From positions 1 through 49,806 of the forward strand of contig JAISJO010000086.1 of NCBI GenBank assembly GCA_031261485.1: a stretch of 49,806 nt of DNA, written 5' to 3'. Positions within the stretch are counted from its first letter, which is position 1, and each line of letters begins with the position of its first letter. Under the pieces are notes generated by a model. The model made no database searches, was not told the origin of the DNA, and saw nothing but the letters and a program-made list of their open reading frames with translations. Positions 31,205 to 39,658 of this stretch are shown one piece after another. The position numbers and the translations under genes were made by a program. The stretch is from Propionibacteriaceae bacterium (lineage in GTDB: Bacteria; Actinomycetota; Actinomycetes; Propionibacteriales; Propionibacteriaceae).

Positions 31205-32533
31205 TCACCACAACGCCGGGTTGTACTTCAGCGGGTTGGGAGTCCCTGCGCACTCCTCGCCGACGCGCATATCCGCAACGCTGCCTTCCTCGCGCAGTTC
31301 CATCAACCGGTCCACGAGCATGCACCGCACGCGATAAGGGGAAATAGTGTTGATGTAGATCTTCGTGTCACCCTCGAACCCAGCAACGGTGGACACACGC
31401 CATTTGATATTGACTCGCCAAGGCATCCGCGTGTCGATGTCCACTGGGGTGTGGTGCCACTCTTCGTTGGAGGGAATGGTCGGCCCGGACGCGGCATGGA
31501 TGGCATGAATCATGTCGGACATATCCCGAATCTCGGCGTCGGTCTGCATCCAGGGACGCACCTCGGCAGACTTGGAGTAAATCTCGATGGTGGGGTAACG
31601 GTGGCCGAAACCCGCGAACGCCAGTGCCGAATCATTCTCCGCGATGAGCAGGTTGCGATAGGTCGCGTAATTGACCTCGCACTCATTGAAGAAATTGGGG
31701 TTGTCCCGAAGGCGCGGGAGGACCTGGTCGGTGTTCGCACCATGCTCGTCGAGGGCCACCAACTGCTTGTGGAGATGGTCGAAACTCGACCCCGCGGGCT
31801 TGAGCCAGTTCTGAAAAGCGGCCACGTAGCGCACGTACCGATTCGACTCGTACAACCGTCGCATCGCCCACAGCGTCAAGAGGATGTACTGCTCGTGCTC
31901 GTCCCTGGTCAGCGTTCCCGATCCTGCGAGTTGAGAGCAGTCGGTGGCGCCATCAACCCAGTGACGACGAGCGATGACGACGTCATGGCCCCCACCGAAG
32001 AACCCCGACGCCTGATCGATGATGGTTTCCTCACCCAACTGCGTTATCTCGTCGGGGGTCTTGCCAGCGGCTCTCAGCTTTGCTGATTGCAGGGCGAGGA
32101 CGTGCCTCTTACCTGCCATCGTTGAAAGGTATTCTCGCTTGTGGGCCACGAATTCTTCATCCAGATGATAGCCGTAATTCTTGTTCCAGTAGTCGTAGGA
32201 AACGATCTCAAACAGGTTGGGAACGACGCGAAACTGGGCCAGAGTGTCAAAGAGGGCTTCGGGTTGCACGCGCTCGACTAGCCGCCAGGGATCGGCCACG
32301 ATACGGGCCTTCTCGGGCGGAGTCTCCAAGTACCGCGCCGAACAGAAGGCGCACCCATGGTTCCAATCAGTGTCAGACAGAGGCCGCGCGCGGGTGCTGG
32401 GCTCTGTCAGCGGACGGTTCCCACGACCAGGGACTGTCCACACCTGGGTGCCCGTGGCCGGATTGATCTGCTTGATCGTTCCATCCGCCATATCTATGAG
32501 GTAGGCGGGTTCAGGAAGATAAGCCAAAGTCAT
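31205..32533 (-). CDS. DUF4921 family protein (HIT/GalT-like)
   Basis: 442 aa. The sequence resembles actinobacterial DUF4921 proteins, which look like galactose-1-phosphate uridylyltransferase relatives. A GSSFDHLHKQLVALDEHG block gives a HIT-like histidine pair. An N-terminal NHGCAFCSARYLETPPEK offers a Cys pair, possibly metal-binding. RVVPNLFEIVSYDYWNKNYGYHLDEEFVAHKREYL is strongly structured. The reaction is unknown. Nucleotidyl transfer or a phosphorylase-type reaction on a sugar is plausible from the fold. The start is ATG 32533: TAGATT lies 7 nt upstream, which rules out the overlapping TTG three codons before. It is divergent from bpa. Confidence 0.75.
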   Translation of the reverse strand: MTLAYLPEPAYLIDMADGTIKQINPATGTQVWTVPGRGNRPLTEPSTRARPLSDTDWNHGCAFCSARYLETPPEKARIVADPWRLVERVQPEALFDTLAQFRVVPNLFEIVSYDYWNKNYGYHLDEEFVAHKREYLSTMAGKRHVLALQSAKLRAAGKTPDEITQLGEETIIDQASGFFGGGHDVVIARRHWVDGATDCSQLAGSGTLTRDEHEQYILLTLWAMRRLYESNRYVRYVAAFQNWLKPAGSSFDHLHKQLVALDEHGANTDQVLPRLRDNPNFFNECEVNYATYRNLLIAENDSALAFAGFGHRYPTIEIYSKSAEVRPWMQTDAEIRDMSDMIHAIHAASGPTIPSNEEWHHTPVDIDTRMPWRVNIKWRVSTVAGFEGDTKIYINTISPYRVRCMLVDRLMELREEGSVADMRVGEECAGTPNPLKYNPALW

Positions 32534-32540
32534 ACCATCC

Positions 32541-32546
32541 AATCTA
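32541..32546 (-). promoter_or_regulatory. -10 hexamer TAGATT, 7 nt before the DUF4921 ATG
   Basis: TAGATT-GGATGGT-ATG on the minus strand. The TTG inside the hexamer region is an in-frame alternative that the promoter position excludes. Confidence 0.55.
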
Positions 32547-32670
32547 GCCTAGTGACCCAACTCTCCATCCATGCCGAGAACAGGATCGTCCCCACTTCGA
32601 CTCTCTGCTAGTCTGGCAGGCTCTCCTATGTCCGTTCGCTTCGCCAATGAAGTCAACTGGACAGGCAACG

Positions 32671-32676
32671 TACAAT
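32671..32676 (+). promoter_or_regulatory. -10 hexamer TACAAT, 7 nt before bpa
   Basis: TACAAT-GGAGTCC-ATG. An in-frame ATG overlapping the hexamer (32675) would precede the expected transcript start, so ATG 32684 is chosen. A GGAG in the spacer could alternatively act as a ribosome site. Confidence 0.5.
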
Positions 32677-32683
32677 GGAGTCC

Positions 32684-33181
32684 ATGAGTGAAGCCACATC
32701 TGAACCCGGCCCCATCGTCCTCGGCCAAGGCCTGGGCGGTGAGGTATTCGTTCTGACCGACAATTCCGACGGCTCCGACGAGCAAGTGACTGAACCGGCC
32801 AAAGTCATGAGAATCGGTCGGATGATTTCGCGTCTCTTGGATGAGGTAAAGGACGCTCCTCTGGACGACGCATCCCGCGCGCGCTTGCGCGAGATTTACG
32901 CACAATCCATCGACGAGTTGGCCGGAGGTTTGGATGAGGGACTCGCCGAGGAGTTGCGGCGCATCACCACACCCTTCGCCGCCGACTGGACCCCATCGGA
33001 TGCAGAATTGCGCATTGCCCAAGCTCAGTTGGTTGGTTGGCTGGAAGGACTCTTCCAGGGATTGCAGACAGCCATGGTCGCCCAGCACCTCAATGCTGCG
33101 ATGAAGGCAGGCACCCCCGCCATCCCCCAGTCAGCCCCTGAGTTGCCTGCGGGTGCACCCGGCGGTGGGATGTACCTGTAA
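32684..33181 (+). CDS. bpa: bacterial proteasome activator (Bpa/PafE family)
   Basis: 165 aa. Bpa forms an ATP-independent ring that opens the 20S proteasome gate for unfolded substrates in actinobacteria. The helical core (VMRIGRMISRLLDEVKDAPLD through RIAQAQLVGWLEGLFQGLQTAMVAQ) matches the DUF2587 family, with the variable acidic N-terminus and a flexible Pro/Gly-rich tail. The last residues GMYL are a hydrophobic-Tyr-X end, the docking motif for proteasome alpha rings (GQYL in the characterised members). No proteasome subunit gene is in the window, so whether a 20S partner exists is open. It lies upstream of the response-regulator pair but has its own promoter. Confidence 0.9.
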   Translation: MSEATSEPGPIVLGQGLGGEVFVLTDNSDGSDEQVTEPAKVMRIGRMISRLLDEVKDAPLDDASRARLREIYAQSIDELAGGLDEGLAEELRRITTPFAADWTPSDAELRIAQAQLVGWLEGLFQGLQTAMVAQHLNAAMKAGTPAIPQSAPELPAGAPGGGMYL

Positions 33182-33258
33182 GGCGTCAGCCAGTTTGGCC
33201 CAGCGACGTTTCGGCGTAGGACGAGTCGCGCTGGCGTGCCTGTGGGGACACACCCCTG

Positions 33259-33264
33259 TACTCT
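33259..33264 (+). promoter_or_regulatory. -10 hexamer TACTCT, 6 nt before the response-regulator ATG
   Basis: TACTCT-TGAGGT-ATG. The GAGGT run is too close to the ATG to be an ideal ribosome site, so leaderless initiation is possible. Confidence 0.4.
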
Positions 33265-33270
33265 TGAGGT

Positions 33271-33954
33271 ATGAACATCCTTGTCGTTGATGATGACCAA
33301 GCTGTGCGTGATTCTTTGGCTCGCTCGTTGACCTACGGGGGGTACGAAACAGTGACCGCCGTCGATGGTATTGACGCGCTCGCCAAACTCAGCGGGGGTC
33401 ACATCGATGCCGTGATCATGGACGTCATGATGCCGCGCCTCGATGGGTTGGAGGCAACCCGCATGTTGCGAACCTCCGGAAATGATGTGCCCATTCTCAT
33501 CCTGACAGCGCGCGATGCTGTGGAAGCCCGAGTGGACGGACTCGATGCCGGAGCCGACGATTACATGGTCAAACCCTTCGCGCTGGACGAATTACTGGCT
33601 CGGCTGCGCGCCCTTGTCAGACGTTCGCATCCGTCAGACACCGAGCAGGGCGGGCGGGTTCTGGTCTTCTCCGACCTCGTGGTCGATCCTGCCACACGCG
33701 ATGTCACCCGGGCCGGACGCAAGATCACACTGACCCGCACAGAGTTCGCGCTCCTCGTCGCCTTCATGGAAAACCCGCGCCACGTCTTGGAACGCGGTTG
33801 GCTGCTCAACGAAGTGTGGGGGTTCGACTTCCCCACGACGGCGAACTCGTTGGAGGTGTACATCGGCTACTTGCGTCGCAAGATCGAAGGCGATGGCGAA
33901 CCCCGACTCATCCACACAGTGCGCGGAATGGGGTACGCCCTGAGGGAGGCCTGA
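33271..33954 (+). CDS. OmpR-family response regulator (MprA/TcrA-like)
   Basis: 227 aa. The receiver domain spans residues 1-115, with the acidic pocket VVDDD, the phospho-acceptor Asp51 in [12 protein letters not shown], the Thr in LTARD and the Lys in [12 protein letters not shown]. The C-terminal winged helix (about 130-227: [59 protein letters not shown]) binds DNA. The protein is very close in layout to mycobacterial MprA, which responds to envelope stress. It is followed by its kinase after 4 bp. Confidence 0.94.
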   Translation: MNILVVDDDQAVRDSLARSLTYGGYETVTAVDGIDALAKLSGGHIDAVIMDVMMPRLDGLEATRMLRTSGNDVPILILTARDAVEARVDGLDAGADDYMVKPFALDELLARLRALVRRSHPSDTEQGGRVLVFSDLVVDPATRDVTRAGRKITLTRTEFALLVAFMENPRHVLERGWLLNEVWGFDFPTTANSLEVYIGYLRRKIEGDGEPRLIHTVRGMGYALREA

Positions 33955-33958
33955 CCTG

Positions 33959-35368
33959 GTGCAGCGCGTACGCGAGGTGCTGGCCCTCTATGTCCACAAG
34001 ATGAGGACTTCCCTGCAATTCAGATTGGTCATCCTCGCCATGGCAACCATCTGCCTGGGGACGGTGGCATCCACTATGTCCACGTACCAGGCAGCCCGTG
34101 TCTCATTTTTCGACGAACTTGATGTCGAGCTGATCGCCATCGCGGACCAGACTGCCCAGCAGTTGGGCGTGGACATGACGGCTGCTGCCATCGTGTCGGC
34201 AGATTCCCTGCGCGCGGAGAATGTCGTCATCATGGTTGTCCAAGCCAACAAGAATGAAATGACCATGCTTGGAGAGCCAAACAACACCTTGCTCATTTCT
34301 CCCTCCGAGATCGCTATCGCTCGCGTGCAAACCGGGTCGTCAGCTCGCAATGGACTGCGAGCAGATGGTGCTCAGTTCCGCATCGTCGCCGTGCCTTTCC
34401 GAGCAGAAGGTAAACCGTACGCGCTCGTCCTCGGCCGTGAACTCGCGCCAACGATGGCCTCCCTATCCAAATTGTCGGCTCTCCAATGGCTCATCGGGTT
34501 GGCGATCATACTGCTGGGCTCTGTGACGACCTACTTCCTGGCCCGCGCGGTCTTCAACCCCATCGCCCGACTGACCGCCGACGTCTCCGAGATGACGACC
34601 ACAGACGAACTCGCGCCCATCGAAGTACATGGAGGCTCCGAGGCCGCCGCGCTGGAGAGGTCCTTCAACGCCCTCATCGGCTCTCTCATGACATCCCGCG
34701 ACCGACAAAACCGCCTCATCGCCGACGCCAGTCACGAATTGCGCACACCTCTGACAAGCCTACGGACCAACATTGAATTGCTCATTGCCGACGAGAACGC
34801 GCAGATGCTCCCCGAAGGCGCCCGTCGTGACATTCTGCGTGATGTCGCGGCACAACTCGGCGAATTCACATCCCTCGTGGGCGACCTCGTTGCCCTGTCC
34901 CGCGATACCGTCCCCGCCGCCACGCTTGTGCCCGTGGACTTCGAGGCCATCATCTTGCGAGCGGTCGAACGGGCGAAGAGGCGTGGGCCCGGGCTGAACT
35001 TCGCTGTCAACCTGCAACCGATGTACGTCATGGGCGACTCGTCGCTCCTCGAGAGAGCGATGACCAATCTGCTGGACAATGCCGTGAAGTTCTCCCCCGA
35101 GTCCGGCACGGTCACTGTCGACTTGGGAGAAAATGGGCTTGTCATTACCGATGAGGGTCCAGGCATTTCCGATGCCGACTTGCCCCACATCTTCGAGCGT
35201 TTCTATCGTTCCGACATTTCCCGCAACACCCCCGGCACCGGCCTGGGCCTGTCCATCGTCGCCCATACCGTCGCCAGCCATTCCGGTTCGGTCGAGGCGG
35301 GAAGGGCGCCGTCCGGTGGTGCGCAGTTCGTTGTACGGCTGCCCGAAGTCGAACCGGGCGAAGACTGA
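33959..35368 (+). CDS. sensor histidine kinase (MprB-like)
   Basis: 469 aa, GTG start with GGGAGG about 10 nt upstream. There are two transmembrane helices (about 22-45 and 178-198) enclosing an extracytoplasmic sensor of ~130 residues. A HAMP linker follows (RAVFNPIARLTADVSEMT), then the dimerisation/phosphoacceptor helix with His259 (DASHELRTPLTSLRTN) and the ATPase domain: N box NLLDNAVKF, G1 ITDEGPGI, F box FERFYRSD, G2 GTGLGLSIVAHTV. It is cotranscribed with the regulator. By homology to MprB it should sense envelope or surface stress. The inducing signal is unknown. Confidence 0.94.
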   Translation: MQRVREVLALYVHKMRTSLQFRLVILAMATICLGTVASTMSTYQAARVSFFDELDVELIAIADQTAQQLGVDMTAAAIVSADSLRAENVVIMVVQANKNEMTMLGEPNNTLLISPSEIAIARVQTGSSARNGLRADGAQFRIVAVPFRAEGKPYALVLGRELAPTMASLSKLSALQWLIGLAIILLGSVTTYFLARAVFNPIARLTADVSEMTTTDELAPIEVHGGSEAAALERSFNALIGSLMTSRDRQNRLIADASHELRTPLTSLRTNIELLIADENAQMLPEGARRDILRDVAAQLGEFTSLVGDLVALSRDTVPAATLVPVDFEAIILRAVERAKRRGPGLNFAVNLQPMYVMGDSSLLERAMTNLLDNAVKFSPESGTVTVDLGENGLVITDEGPGISDADLPHIFERFYRSDISRNTPGTGLGLSIVAHTVASHSGSVEAGRAPSGGAQFVVRLPEVEPGED

Positions 35369-35454
35369 GCCCGAGGATAGTACACGAGCTGGGCCGGGAT
35401 GGCGACGCTTTGGCATCGGGTGGGGCGCAGACCAATTCGTGAGACCATAGTCCC

Positions 35455-36189
35455 ATGTTGTACGCGAAAAACATCAAGGCCGTCCCCCAAGCACTGGCCG
35501 ACCTTGGACTCCTCGTTGTCGTCTCATTGATGGTCTTCATCGCCGTGAAGGTGCGCGACTTTGTGAACTTGCTCGCCGCTCCTGCGCAGATGACTGCCGA
35601 CACCGCCCTTTCCTTGTCTGGCACCATGGGAGCGGCCGGGGTCAGCGTGGCGCAGGCGGGAACAGACATGTCCAGTTCCTGGATTGCTGCGGCTGACCAA
35701 GTATCGAATGTCGCTCTCGTCGGTCCCATGCTTTCCGTCCCCCTCAGCGCGACCGCTCTCAGTATCGACAGTGCTTTCAGCACCATCTCCACGCCTTTCT
35801 CATCGGCCTCGACGGGGTTGGACGAACTTGCGACATCGATGTTGCAGCTTGTCTCCATCATCAATACCTTCGCCATCGTCGTGGCTATCCTCATCTTCCT
35901 CGTTCCTGTGGTCGCGTACGCCTGGAAGTGGCTGCCGTGGCGGTTCTCCTTCGTCCGGCGCGCCTCAGCGGGCACACGCCTGTTGTCAGCGGAATCCGCC
36001 CCGGAGTTGTTCGCCCTTCGCGCCATGGCCACCGCCCCTATGCACGACTTGCTCAAGATCACGCCCGATCCCATGGGCGCGTGGAAGGCAGGAAACCCCG
36101 AAGTCATTGCCCGGCTGGCCAACCTCAGTTTGGCCGAGCATGGCCTCAAGCTGCCCAAAGCAAGACCTCTGGTGGACGCTGCGGCGTAA
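35455..36189 (+). CDS. two-helix membrane protein of unknown function
   Basis: 244 aa, not recognised. A short cytoplasmic N-terminus is followed by a membrane segment at about 18-36. An approximately 100-residue Ser/Thr/Ala/Met-rich external loop looks helical and coiled-coil prone. A second membrane segment (about 138-160) is followed by a basic cytoplasmic domain with WKWLPWRFSFVRRAS and LLSAESAPELFALRAMATAPMHDLLKI. It lies 86 bp after the kinase gene, in the same direction. A CATAGT/GACCAT-like sequence sits just before the ATG but spacing is poor. It may be functionally linked to the two-component system. That is inference from position only. Confidence 0.75.
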   Translation: MLYAKNIKAVPQALADLGLLVVVSLMVFIAVKVRDFVNLLAAPAQMTADTALSLSGTMGAAGVSVAQAGTDMSSSWIAAADQVSNVALVGPMLSVPLSATALSIDSAFSTISTPFSSASTGLDELATSMLQLVSIINTFAIVVAILIFLVPVVAYAWKWLPWRFSFVRRASAGTRLLSAESAPELFALRAMATAPMHDLLKITPDPMGAWKAGNPEVIARLANLSLAEHGLKLPKARPLVDAAA

Positions 36190-36264
36190 CAGTCCTGGTC
36201 CGACATGCGCATGTGGGTGTATCACACACCATTGCTAGTTTTCTTCATTTCGCGCACTCGTGCG

Positions 36265-36289
36265 GCGTGGGCAGTGTGAAATGTGCAGG
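36265..36289 (+). repeat. 25-bp repeat, copy 1 (direct)
   Basis: Differs from copy 2 by one base. The shared core is GGGCAGTGTGAAATGTGCAG. It lies 38 bp upstream of copy 2 in the same orientation. Confidence 0.75.
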
Positions 36290-36302
36290 GTTGTACGGGC
36301 GG

Positions 36303-36600
36303 GTGTGGGCAGTGTGAAATGTGCAGGTCGTTACGCGAGGCGATGGCTGCGCCATTTTACCGCCTCGCTTCACTGGGAAGTGCTGATAAATGCTGTGCTG
36401 GTGGCGGGGCCTCGGGCGGGATGGGATTCGTGGTCCCAATCTTGTACATGGACTGGACGTCCATCGCAAGATTGGGGGCGCGAAGACCGCCCGATCCGTG
36501 GTTCCGACGACAGTGCATGACTTATCAGTGGTCCCCAAGGGGCACCCCAAATCGGTGGGACGATTTGCGCCCAAGCCTGCACATTCCACACTGCTCACAC
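36303..36600. mobile_element. possible MITE: 25-bp terminal inverted repeats, no coding capacity
   Basis: Copy 2 (36303-36327) and an inverted copy 3 (36576-36600, 23 of 25 identical) bound a 298-bp segment. The interior has a bulged hairpin, CCCAATCTTG...CAAGATTGGG, enclosing ATGGAC/GTCCAT. The size, terminal repeats and lack of genes fit a non-autonomous element. No target-site duplication was confirmed, and the extra direct copy 1 needs another explanation. Confidence 0.45.
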
Positions 36601-36644
36601 CCTTGCGGGATCCTCGTCACTTACAGAACAACTGGATAGGTTGC

Positions 36645-38891
36645 TCAGTGAACGATGTGGAACTTTTCGTACAACCGGCGTAGCGGCGGCGGGGCCCACC
36701 AGTTCCAACGACCCAAGATGGTCATAGTGGCGGGGACGAGCAACATCCTCACTAGGGTCGCGTCGATGAGGACGGTGGCTGCCATGGCCACACCGATCTC
36801 CTTGATAGCGACCATGTCACCGGTGGTGAACCCGATGAAGACCGCGACAATGATAGCGGCTGCTGAAGTGATGATGCGGCCGGAGCGTTGGAGGCCGTGC
36901 TCGACTGCTTCGTCGTTGGACTCCCCCTTGTCCCAATACTCTTTGATGCGCGCGACGAGGAAGACCTCATAGTCCATCGCCAGCCCGAAGCCAAAACACG
37001 CAGTCACGGCCAGGACGAACGTCTCCATGCCCAGGACTTTCGGCATCCCCAAGTATCCGTTCATGAAGATGAATGTCGTCGCCCCCAGGGAAGCCAAGAG
37101 GGACAGGGAATTGATGATCAGAGCCTTGATGGGGATGGCGATGGAGCCCGTCATCAGGAACAAGAGAAGGAACACCGCAGAGATGATGACCGTCAAGGCA
37201 ATGGGCGCCCCGGCGACGACCGAGTCCACAAAGTCCAGTTGCAGAGCCGCTGGGCCACCGACCTGGAAGTCGTATTTCTCTTCATGGGCCCGCAAGTCTT
37301 TGACGTCTTGAGTGATCTGCGCGCCAACCTGGTTCTCCACTTTGATATGGACACTGAACGTTGTCTTGCTGCGGTCAGAATCCAGGCTGGTCGGCTGGGA
37401 AACGAAATCCACATCGTCGAAATCGGAGAGGTACTTCACCAAGTCGCCCACTTCAATGGGCGCGGCGTCCGCGACGACTACGATAGAGGCTGCTTGTAGG
37501 GCAGGGTAATTGGCCTGGATGGCGTCATAGGCGAGAGTCACGTCGTGGCCATCGGGCAGATAGTCCATGAAGGCCGTGCGCGCCTGCAACTCGTACAACG
37601 GAACTGCCAGCACCCCGAGGATGGCGAACACGCCAATCATGATAAGCCAAGGAATCTTGTGTACACCGTGGGCGAGACGGGAGAAGAATCCCCTGTCGGA
37701 CGCAGAGTCGCCCACGGTCTTGACGATAGAACGCAACCCTGGGATCCGGGTGATGACCGACGGCTTCACCAGACGACGGTTGAGAATGACAATGAGCGCG
37801 GGCACGAGCGTGATGGCGGTCAGCACGGCCAGCAGGGTCACGACGATACCGCCAGCCGCAATGATCTTCAGCAAGTCTGCTTCCATGGCGACGAGGCCCA
37901 CCATGGACATGGCGATGGTCAGCGCGGAGAAGAAGACTGTGCGTCCGGCAGTCTTGACTGTGGCAACAACGGCCTCCCGCACAATCTCGCGGGAAGCGAA
38001 CTTGCGCGGGACTCGGGAACCATCCGACGGGTATCCCTTTGAGGCGAGGGCGCGCGCGAGCTCCTCCCTATACCGAGAAACAACGAGCAAACCGTAGTCG
38101 ATAGACAGAGCGAGCCCGACAATGGACACGACATTGAGAATGAAGGACTCCACATCGGCGGTGAAGGTGATGGCCCACAGGGCGCCCATACCGATACCGA
38201 TGCTGACCAGGGCCCCAATGATGGGCAAGCCCGCTGCGATGAGCCCACCGAACACGATGACGAGGAGAAGCAAAGCGATGGGGAGGCCGACCGCCTCACC
38301 GCGCACCAGATCGTCAGCGAGTTGGCCGATGATGGCGTCTGTGAATGCCTCTGTGTACAGCAGATGGACTTCGGTCTCGTCCCCGAAGTCTTCGCGTAGG
38401 CCATCTTTGAAGTCATTCACCGCATCGGTCACGCGCCCTTGAGCGTCTTTCAACTCCTGGCCTACAAGGTCATCGTCAAGGGTCAAGGCAACGAGGAAAC
38501 CGTCAGAGTCGTCTGAGAGGAGCGCCTGCAATTGTGGAAGCGTAGGGACTCCGGCCAAGAAGGGATCAGCTTCGGTCCTTACCCCATCGACACCTGCCAA
38601 ATCGCCGCGACGGTCAGCCATGAAGGGAATCAGCTTGGGGATGTCCTTGTCGAGGTCGAGACCTTCGACGACCACTGTCATGGTCTCTCCCCCGCCCTTG
38701 GCCGTCATTTCATTCACGTCGTCGGAGTCGGAACCCCTGACCAGAGAGGGGGAATTGGACATACGGTCGAACAGACCGCCTTCGCCGTATCCCCAGAATG
38801 CGCCTGCAACAGCGAGTCCCACGATGATAAGCCAAGACACCACGACACGCCACGGATGGTGTGCGACGCTGCGTCCTAATTTCGCAAACAT
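36645..38891 (-). CDS. MMPL-family (RND superfamily) membrane transporter
   Basis: 748 aa. MMPL proteins export lipids or drugs using proton force and are often tied to envelope lipids in actinobacteria. The order is TM1 (VVVSWLIIVGLAVAGAFWGY), a first external domain (GLFDRMSNSP...), about five membrane helices including SIDYGLLVVSRYREE, a second external domain and a second membrane bundle with GFGLAMDYEVFLVARIKEYWD. The DYG and DYE motifs are the proton-relay signatures. The start ATG 38891 follows a TATAAT at 38918-38923 on the minus strand and an AAAGGAAAG rather far upstream. Longer in-frame extension to 39047 is not homologous. It is divergent from the PGPGW gene. Confidence 0.9.
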   Translation of the reverse strand: MFAKLGRSVAHHPWRVVVSWLIIVGLAVAGAFWGYGEGGLFDRMSNSPSLVRGSDSDDVNEMTAKGGGETMTVVVEGLDLDKDIPKLIPFMADRRGDLAGVDGVRTEADPFLAGVPTLPQLQALLSDDSDGFLVALTLDDDLVGQELKDAQGRVTDAVNDFKDGLREDFGDETEVHLLYTEAFTDAIIGQLADDLVRGEAVGLPIALLLLVIVFGGLIAAGLPIIGALVSIGIGMGALWAITFTADVESFILNVVSIVGLALSIDYGLLVVSRYREELARALASKGYPSDGSRVPRKFASREIVREAVVATVKTAGRTVFFSALTIAMSMVGLVAMEADLLKIIAAGGIVVTLLAVLTAITLVPALIVILNRRLVKPSVITRIPGLRSIVKTVGDSASDRGFFSRLAHGVHKIPWLIMIGVFAILGVLAVPLYELQARTAFMDYLPDGHDVTLAYDAIQANYPALQAASIVVVADAAPIEVGDLVKYLSDFDDVDFVSQPTSLDSDRSKTTFSVHIKVENQVGAQITQDVKDLRAHEEKYDFQVGGPAALQLDFVDSVVAGAPIALTVIISAVFLLLFLMTGSIAIPIKALIINSLSLLASLGATTFIFMNGYLGMPKVLGMETFVLAVTACFGFGLAMDYEVFLVARIKEYWDKGESNDEAVEHGLQRSGRIITSAAAIIVAVFIGFTTGDMVAIKEIGVAMAATVLIDATLVRMLLVPATMTILGRWNWWAPPPLRRLYEKFHIVH

Positions 38892-38917
38892 GTGGAGCCT
38901 GCTTTCCTTTGCTTCAT

Positions 38918-38923
38918 TATACC
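38918..38923 (-). promoter_or_regulatory. consensus TATAAT -10 upstream of the MMPL gene
   Basis: TATAAT on the minus strand, 26 bp before ATG 38891, leaving room for a short leader containing AAAGGAAAG. No clear -35 is seen 17 bp upstream. Confidence 0.5.
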
Positions 38924-39062
38924 TGTACCCACTTCGCCCCAGACGGCTGCCTGCCATTCTCGACTCACCCAGAAGGACGATGGACGGCTCAGGGGCAATC
39001 CGGGGTCGAGTGGGGGTCAAGTGGACTGTGGCCGTTTGCCTGTACATGGAAGAATTGAGTAC

Positions 39063-39620
39063 ATGCCTTTGCCTCTGGAACAGTTGACCGAACCAGTCAG
39101 CGGTGGGGTCTCAGGCCCGAACGACGATATTGCCAGCCCTCTTTCCGAGCCACTGATGGATTCCACGCTGAACGCGATAGACGTTGATCCTGAGGTTTCC
39201 ACTCTGGACGATGCCGGTTCGACCTTGGAAGCTGACATCGCAGCGGCAGAGCGCAAGGGCAAGATATTCAGACAGAAACTGGCCGCTCGCAAGGCCAAAC
39301 TCCAGGCCAACCCGGCGCTGTACCTCGCCTATCGCGTCGTGATCGGGACTCTCGGAACTCTCATTCTTGTTGGGGGCATCGTGATGTTGGCCACACCAGG
39401 GCCGGGGTGGCTGACAATTTTCCTTGGCTTGGGCATTCTCGCCAGCGAGTTTTCCTGGGCCCACCGCCTCAACGTCTGGACCAAAACGAAGGCCCGAGCC
39501 GTCCTCGCCTCTGCTAAGACCAAGATGGCGCAGCGCAAAGCGAAGAAATCGGAGCCCCAGAAGTCTGCGGCGGCCCGCCAATCCGAGAACTCCAGCCCCC
39601 AGGAGTCCCCAGAGCCCTGA
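39063..39620 (+). CDS. PGPGW-motif transmembrane protein (TIGR02611-like)
   Basis: 185 aa. The acidic N-terminal half is followed by a helical basic stretch (AERKGKIFRQKLAARKAKLQ), two hydrophobic segments (about 99-121 and 127-142) separated by the signature TPGPGWLTIF, and a lysine-rich C-terminal tail. The family is widespread in actinobacteria as short membrane proteins with no assigned function. The start is ATG 39063, chosen as the last start before conserved sequence. AAGAAT 7 nt upstream may be a weak -10. The open frame from 38892 would run through the MMPL promoter. rlmB follows 38 bp downstream with its own -10. Confidence 0.8.
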   Translation: MPLPLEQLTEPVSGGVSGPNDDIASPLSEPLMDSTLNAIDVDPEVSTLDDAGSTLEADIAAAERKGKIFRQKLAARKAKLQANPALYLAYRVVIGTLGTLILVGGIVMLATPGPGWLTIFLGLGILASEFSWAHRLNVWTKTKARAVLASAKTKMAQRKAKKSEPQKSAAARQSENSSPQESPEP

Positions 39621-39646
39621 CCTGCTTGCCGTGTGGCGTTTGCCGG

Positions 39647-39652
39647 TAAGAT
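39647..39652 (+). promoter_or_regulatory. -10 hexamer TAAGAT, 6 nt before rlmB
   Basis: TAAGAT-TGCCGG-ATG, with no ribosome site in the spacer. A TTGCCG at 39626-39631 is a possible but short-spaced -35. Confidence 0.55.
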
Positions 39653-39658
39653 TGCCGG

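Larger units (their letters stand above)
36190..36644. other. convergent intergenic region with MITE-like repeat structure
   Basis: No coding frame is credible in these 455 bp. The region contains two direct and one inverted copy of a 25-bp sequence and a strong internal bulged hairpin (36435-36476), plus CAAATCG/CGATTTG near 36548-36567. It separates the unknown membrane protein from the MMPL gene. Confidence 0.6.
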
